From positions 1 through 7,636 of the forward strand of contig JAGHTJ010000079.1 in the NCBI GenBank assembly GCA_018065375.1: a stretch of DNA of 7,636 nucleotides. The letters are read 5' to 3'. The position numbers and the translations under genes were made by a program. Below the pieces are notes generated by a model. That model saw only the letters and a program-made list of their open reading frames with translations. It did not search any database and was not told the DNA's origin. The stretch is from Candidatus Equinaster intestinalis. Its GTDB lineage: Bacteria; Bacillota_A; Clostridia; Oscillospirales; Acutalibacteraceae. Shown one piece after another: positions 6,026-7,636 of this stretch (position 1 is its first letter; every line of letters begins with the position of its first letter).

Positions 6026-6732
6026 CTGAATTTCCCTTTAATCTTATCGAACCCTATTGTAAGGATTTTCCGCTTGATGCCGAAAAAAAGGAAAAACTCG
6101 GGATTTACGGTGAGCTTTTGCTCGAGTGGAACCAAAAAATGAACCTTACGGCGATAACCGACCCCGCCGAAATAGTTATAAAGCATTTTTTTGACAGTAT
6201 GCTCTTTTTAAAGGCGGTAGACCTGCCGCAAAATGCCTCGATTATAGATGTGGGAACGGGCGCGGGCTTCCCGGGAGTTGTTTTAAAGATAATGCGCCCC
6301 GATATTCGCCTTACATTGCTTGATAGCCTTAATAAGCGCCTCATTTTTTTGGACGAGGTTCTCAAAAAAATAAACCTCGATGCCGAGCTTATCCACGCAA
6401 GAGCCGAGGAGGGCGGAGCGAAAAAAGAGCTTCGCGAGAAATTCGATTTTGCTTCGGCAAGGGCGGTTGCAAGACAAAATGTTCTGGCGGAATACTGTAT
6501 GCCCTTTGTAAAGCCGGGCGGATATTTCGTAGCCCTTAAGGGTCCTGCCGCGGCAGAGGAAATAAGGGAGAGCGAAGCCGCCGTAAAGCTCCTCGGAGGG
6601 GCAAAAAGCCGTCTTTTGGAGGAAAAACTGCCCACGGGCGAGCAAAGATGCTTTATTATTACCGAAAAAATATCGCAAACTCCGCCAAAGTATCCGAGAA
6701 TATCGGCAAAAATATCAAAACAACCGCTTTAA
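6022..6732 (+). CDS. rsmG: 16S rRNA (guanine527-N7)-methyltransferase RsmG (GidB)
   Basis: This 236-residue SAM-dependent methyltransferase modifies G527 of 16S rRNA, near the decoding site; loss of the enzyme is known to give low-level streptomycin resistance in several bacteria. Visible motifs are WNQKMNLTAIT (36-46), KHFFDS (54-59), the SAM-binding loop DVGTGAGFPG (76-85), LTLLDSLNKRLIFL (97-110), FDFASARAVA (141-150), GGYFVALKG (166-174) and the C-terminal KYPR box (213-216). AGGAGG at 6009-6014, inside the end of mnmG, serves as its ribosome binding site 7 nt before the ATG. The ATGA overlap with mnmG (4 nt) points to translational coupling. Its last codons are built into the operon terminator. 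Confidence 0.97.
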   Translation: MTEFPFNLIEPYCKDFPLDAEKKEKLGIYGELLLEWNQKMNLTAITDPAEIVIKHFFDSMLFLKAVDLPQNASIIDVGTGAGFPGVVLKIMRPDIRLTLLDSLNKRLIFLDEVLKKINLDAELIHARAEEGGAKKELREKFDFASARAVARQNVLAEYCMPFVKPGGYFVALKGPAAAEEIRESEAAVKLLGGAKSRLLEEKLPTGEQRCFIITEKISQTPPKYPRISAKISKQPL

Positions 6733-6750
6733 TGCGGTTGTTTTTGTTTT
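6717..6750 (+). terminator. Rho-independent terminator overlapping the end of rsmG
   Basis: An 11-bp stem (6717-6727 pairing with 6734-6744) has a 6-nt loop and a T-rich tail (TTTTT, G, TTTT). The left arm encodes the last residues of RsmG (KQP) and the stop codon at 6730-6732 lies in the loop. It ends the mnmE-mnmG-rsmG operon and separates it from the Noc gene. Confidence 0.88.
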
Positions 6751-6773
6751 ATGGGGTCGAATTTTATCAACGC

Positions 6774-6789
6774 CTTTTGCTTGCAAAAG
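6774..6789. repeat. Short palindrome overlapping the noc promoter
   Basis: CTTTTGC (6774-6780) and GCAAAAG (6783-6789) form a 7-bp inverted repeat with a 2-nt gap. The right arm overlaps the predicted -35 box, so an operator is conceivable. It is short and A/T-rich enough to be chance. Confidence 0.35.
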
Positions 6790-6809
6790 TTTGGGGCATG
6801 TCCTAAAAT
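6781..6809 (+). promoter_or_regulatory. Predicted sigma-A promoter of the Noc/ParB gene
   Basis: TTGCAA (6781-6786), a 17-nt spacer and TAAAAT (6804-6809), located between the rsmG terminator and the gene. The -35 and the next three bases (TTGCAAAAG) are identical to those of the phosphatase promoter at 817-825. Confidence 0.55.
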
Positions 6810-6830
6810 AAAATCAAGGAAGTGGTAGGG

Positions 6831-7636
6831 ATGAAAACAGGAACGCTGAAAACCGTTTCCACCGAAGAAATAATGCCGAACCCCAATCAGCCGCGAAAAT
6901 TTTTCGATGAATATGAGCTTTCCCGCCTTGCCGAAAGCATACGCGAAAACGGAATTCTCCAACCCCTCACGGTGAGAAAAAAGGGAAACGTATACGAGCT
7001 GATTTCGGGCGAACGCCGACTCCGTGCGGCAAGAATGGCGGGGCATAAAAGGGTTCCGTGCATAATAATAAATGCCGATGAAAATTCGAGCGCAGTTTAC
7101 GCGATAATAGAAAACCTGCAAAGAGAAGACCTCACCTTTTTCGAGGAGGCGCAGGCGATAGAAAGGCTCATAACAGAGCACGGACTTTCTCATACCGATA
7201 CTGCCGCCAGGCTCGGCATAGCCGGTTCAACCCTTTCAAATAAATTAAGGCTTTTATCTCTGCCCGAAGGTGAGCGCCAAAGAATAGTTAAGGCACAGCT
7301 TACCGAGCGCCACGCGAGAGCATTGCTTCGTCTGCCCGAAGAAAAACGAACCGAGGCTCTCGACCACATAATAGCCCGGGCGCTTAATTTAAAGGAAACC
7401 GAAAAATATATTGAAGGTCTTGTAAACCCCGAGCCTCCGCCTCCGAAAAAGGTTTATAAAGGAGCGATAGGAGATTTAAGGCTCTTTTCGAATAGCCTCG
7501 ACCACCTTGTGCAAACCCTTGTAAGCTCGGGCGTGAACGCACGCTTTGAAACCAAAGAAAGCAAGGATTTTATAGAATATAAAATAAAAATACCGAAAGC
7601 CCAAACCGAAGGCCGACAAATAAAACTAAAAATATG
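6831..7636 (+). CDS. noc: Noc-like ParB-family nucleoid protein (right end at window edge)
   Basis: The frame is open for 268 codons to the window edge and then shows TG, so a TGA stop one base outside is likely and the protein is probably complete. It is a CTPase-type DNA clamp of the ParB family. The N-terminal domain has IMPNPNQPRKFF (14-25), ISGERRLRAA (58-67) and IENLQRED (93-100). The central domain has a helix-turn-helix (about 119-142, ARLGIAGSTLSNKLRLL) followed by TERHARALLRLP (158-169). The C-terminal dimerisation part ends FIEYKIKIPK. In Firmicutes the gene after rsmG is commonly noc, which blocks division over the nucleoid. TERHARAL and NKLRLL are Noc-like, not Spo0J-like. The Bacillus-type N-terminal membrane-targeting extension is missing, and an in-frame stop at 6804 leaves no room for it. 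The binding site AAGGA (6816-6820) lies 10 nt before the ATG. A general ParB role remains possible. Confidence 0.88.
   Translation, partial: MKTGTLKTVSTEEIMPNPNQPRKFFDEYELSRLAESIRENGILQPLTVRKKGNVYELISGERRLRAARMAGHKRVPCIIINADENSSAVYAIIENLQREDLTFFEEAQAIERLITEHGLSHTDTAARLGIAGSTLSNKLRLLSLPEGERQRIVKAQLTERHARALLRLPEEKRTEALDHIIARALNLKETEKYIEGLVNPEPPPPKKVYKGAIGDLRLFSNSLDHLVQTLVSSGVNARFETKESKDFIEYKIKIPKAQTEGRQIKLKI

Noticed and set aside
6733..6830. DnaA boxes or a parS site between rsmG and noc marking an origin
   Set aside because: I found no TTATNCACA-type sequence and no TGTTTCACGTGAAACA-like palindrome in this gap or, by eye, elsewhere in the window.
6105..7193. Minus-strand open frames opposite rsmG and noc
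   Set aside because: They are antisense to clear family members. One of them covers the noc start region, which is left without a real gene if only closed frames are counted; noc itself stays open to the window edge.

Overview
The window looks like an ordinary chromosomal segment of a low-to-mid GC Firmicute. A member of the Clostridia, possibly the Oscillospirales, is my best guess. The evidence is strong AGGAGG-type ribosome binding sites, ATG/TTG starts, Firmicute-type sigma-A promoters, an ECF vitamin-transporter S component, and the order mnmE-mnmG-rsmG-noc, which in Firmicutes usually lies close to the replication origin. The taxon is inferred from these features and not proved.

Left part (1-2768), accessory or housekeeping membrane functions. 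A minus-strand integral membrane protein of the DUF1624/HGSNAT acyltransferase-like family (23-766) and a plus-strand secreted lipoprotein tyrosine phosphatase with an FN3-like domain (868-1971) diverge from a compact 101-bp region holding back-to-back promoters. The phosphatase ends in a strong hairpin terminator. This terminator is shared with the convergent minus-strand ECF transporter S component (2054-2644). A second divergent promoter region (2645-2768) separates that gene from the mnmE operon.

Right part (2769-7636), the tRNA/rRNA modification and nucleoid cluster. mnmE (2769-4132), mnmG (4145-6025) and rsmG (6022-6732) are tightly packed in one direction. MnmE and MnmG together make the cmnm5U34 wobble modification of tRNA, and RsmG methylates G527 of 16S rRNA. 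The operon closes with a terminator whose stem starts inside the last codons of rsmG and whose loop contains the stop codon. A separate promoter then drives a Noc/ParB-family gene (6831 to the right edge), which is complete or nearly so.

The clearest anomaly is in mnmE. It is split into two reading frames at a run of five A residues (3767-3771), exactly at the G4 NKxD motif of the GTPase domain. All the expected motifs are present on both sides. A single missing A (or two extra) explains everything, so this is a sequencing or assembly indel, a recent frameshift mutation, or less likely a recoding site. The second point of interest is the Noc-like protein. It carries two Noc-type specificity residues, has unusual residues at the other two positions, and lacks the N-terminal membrane-targeting extension of Bacillus Noc. 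I found no CRISPR array, insertion sequence, tRNA, rRNA, phage gene or recognisable defence system, and I do not see a novel multi-gene system here.
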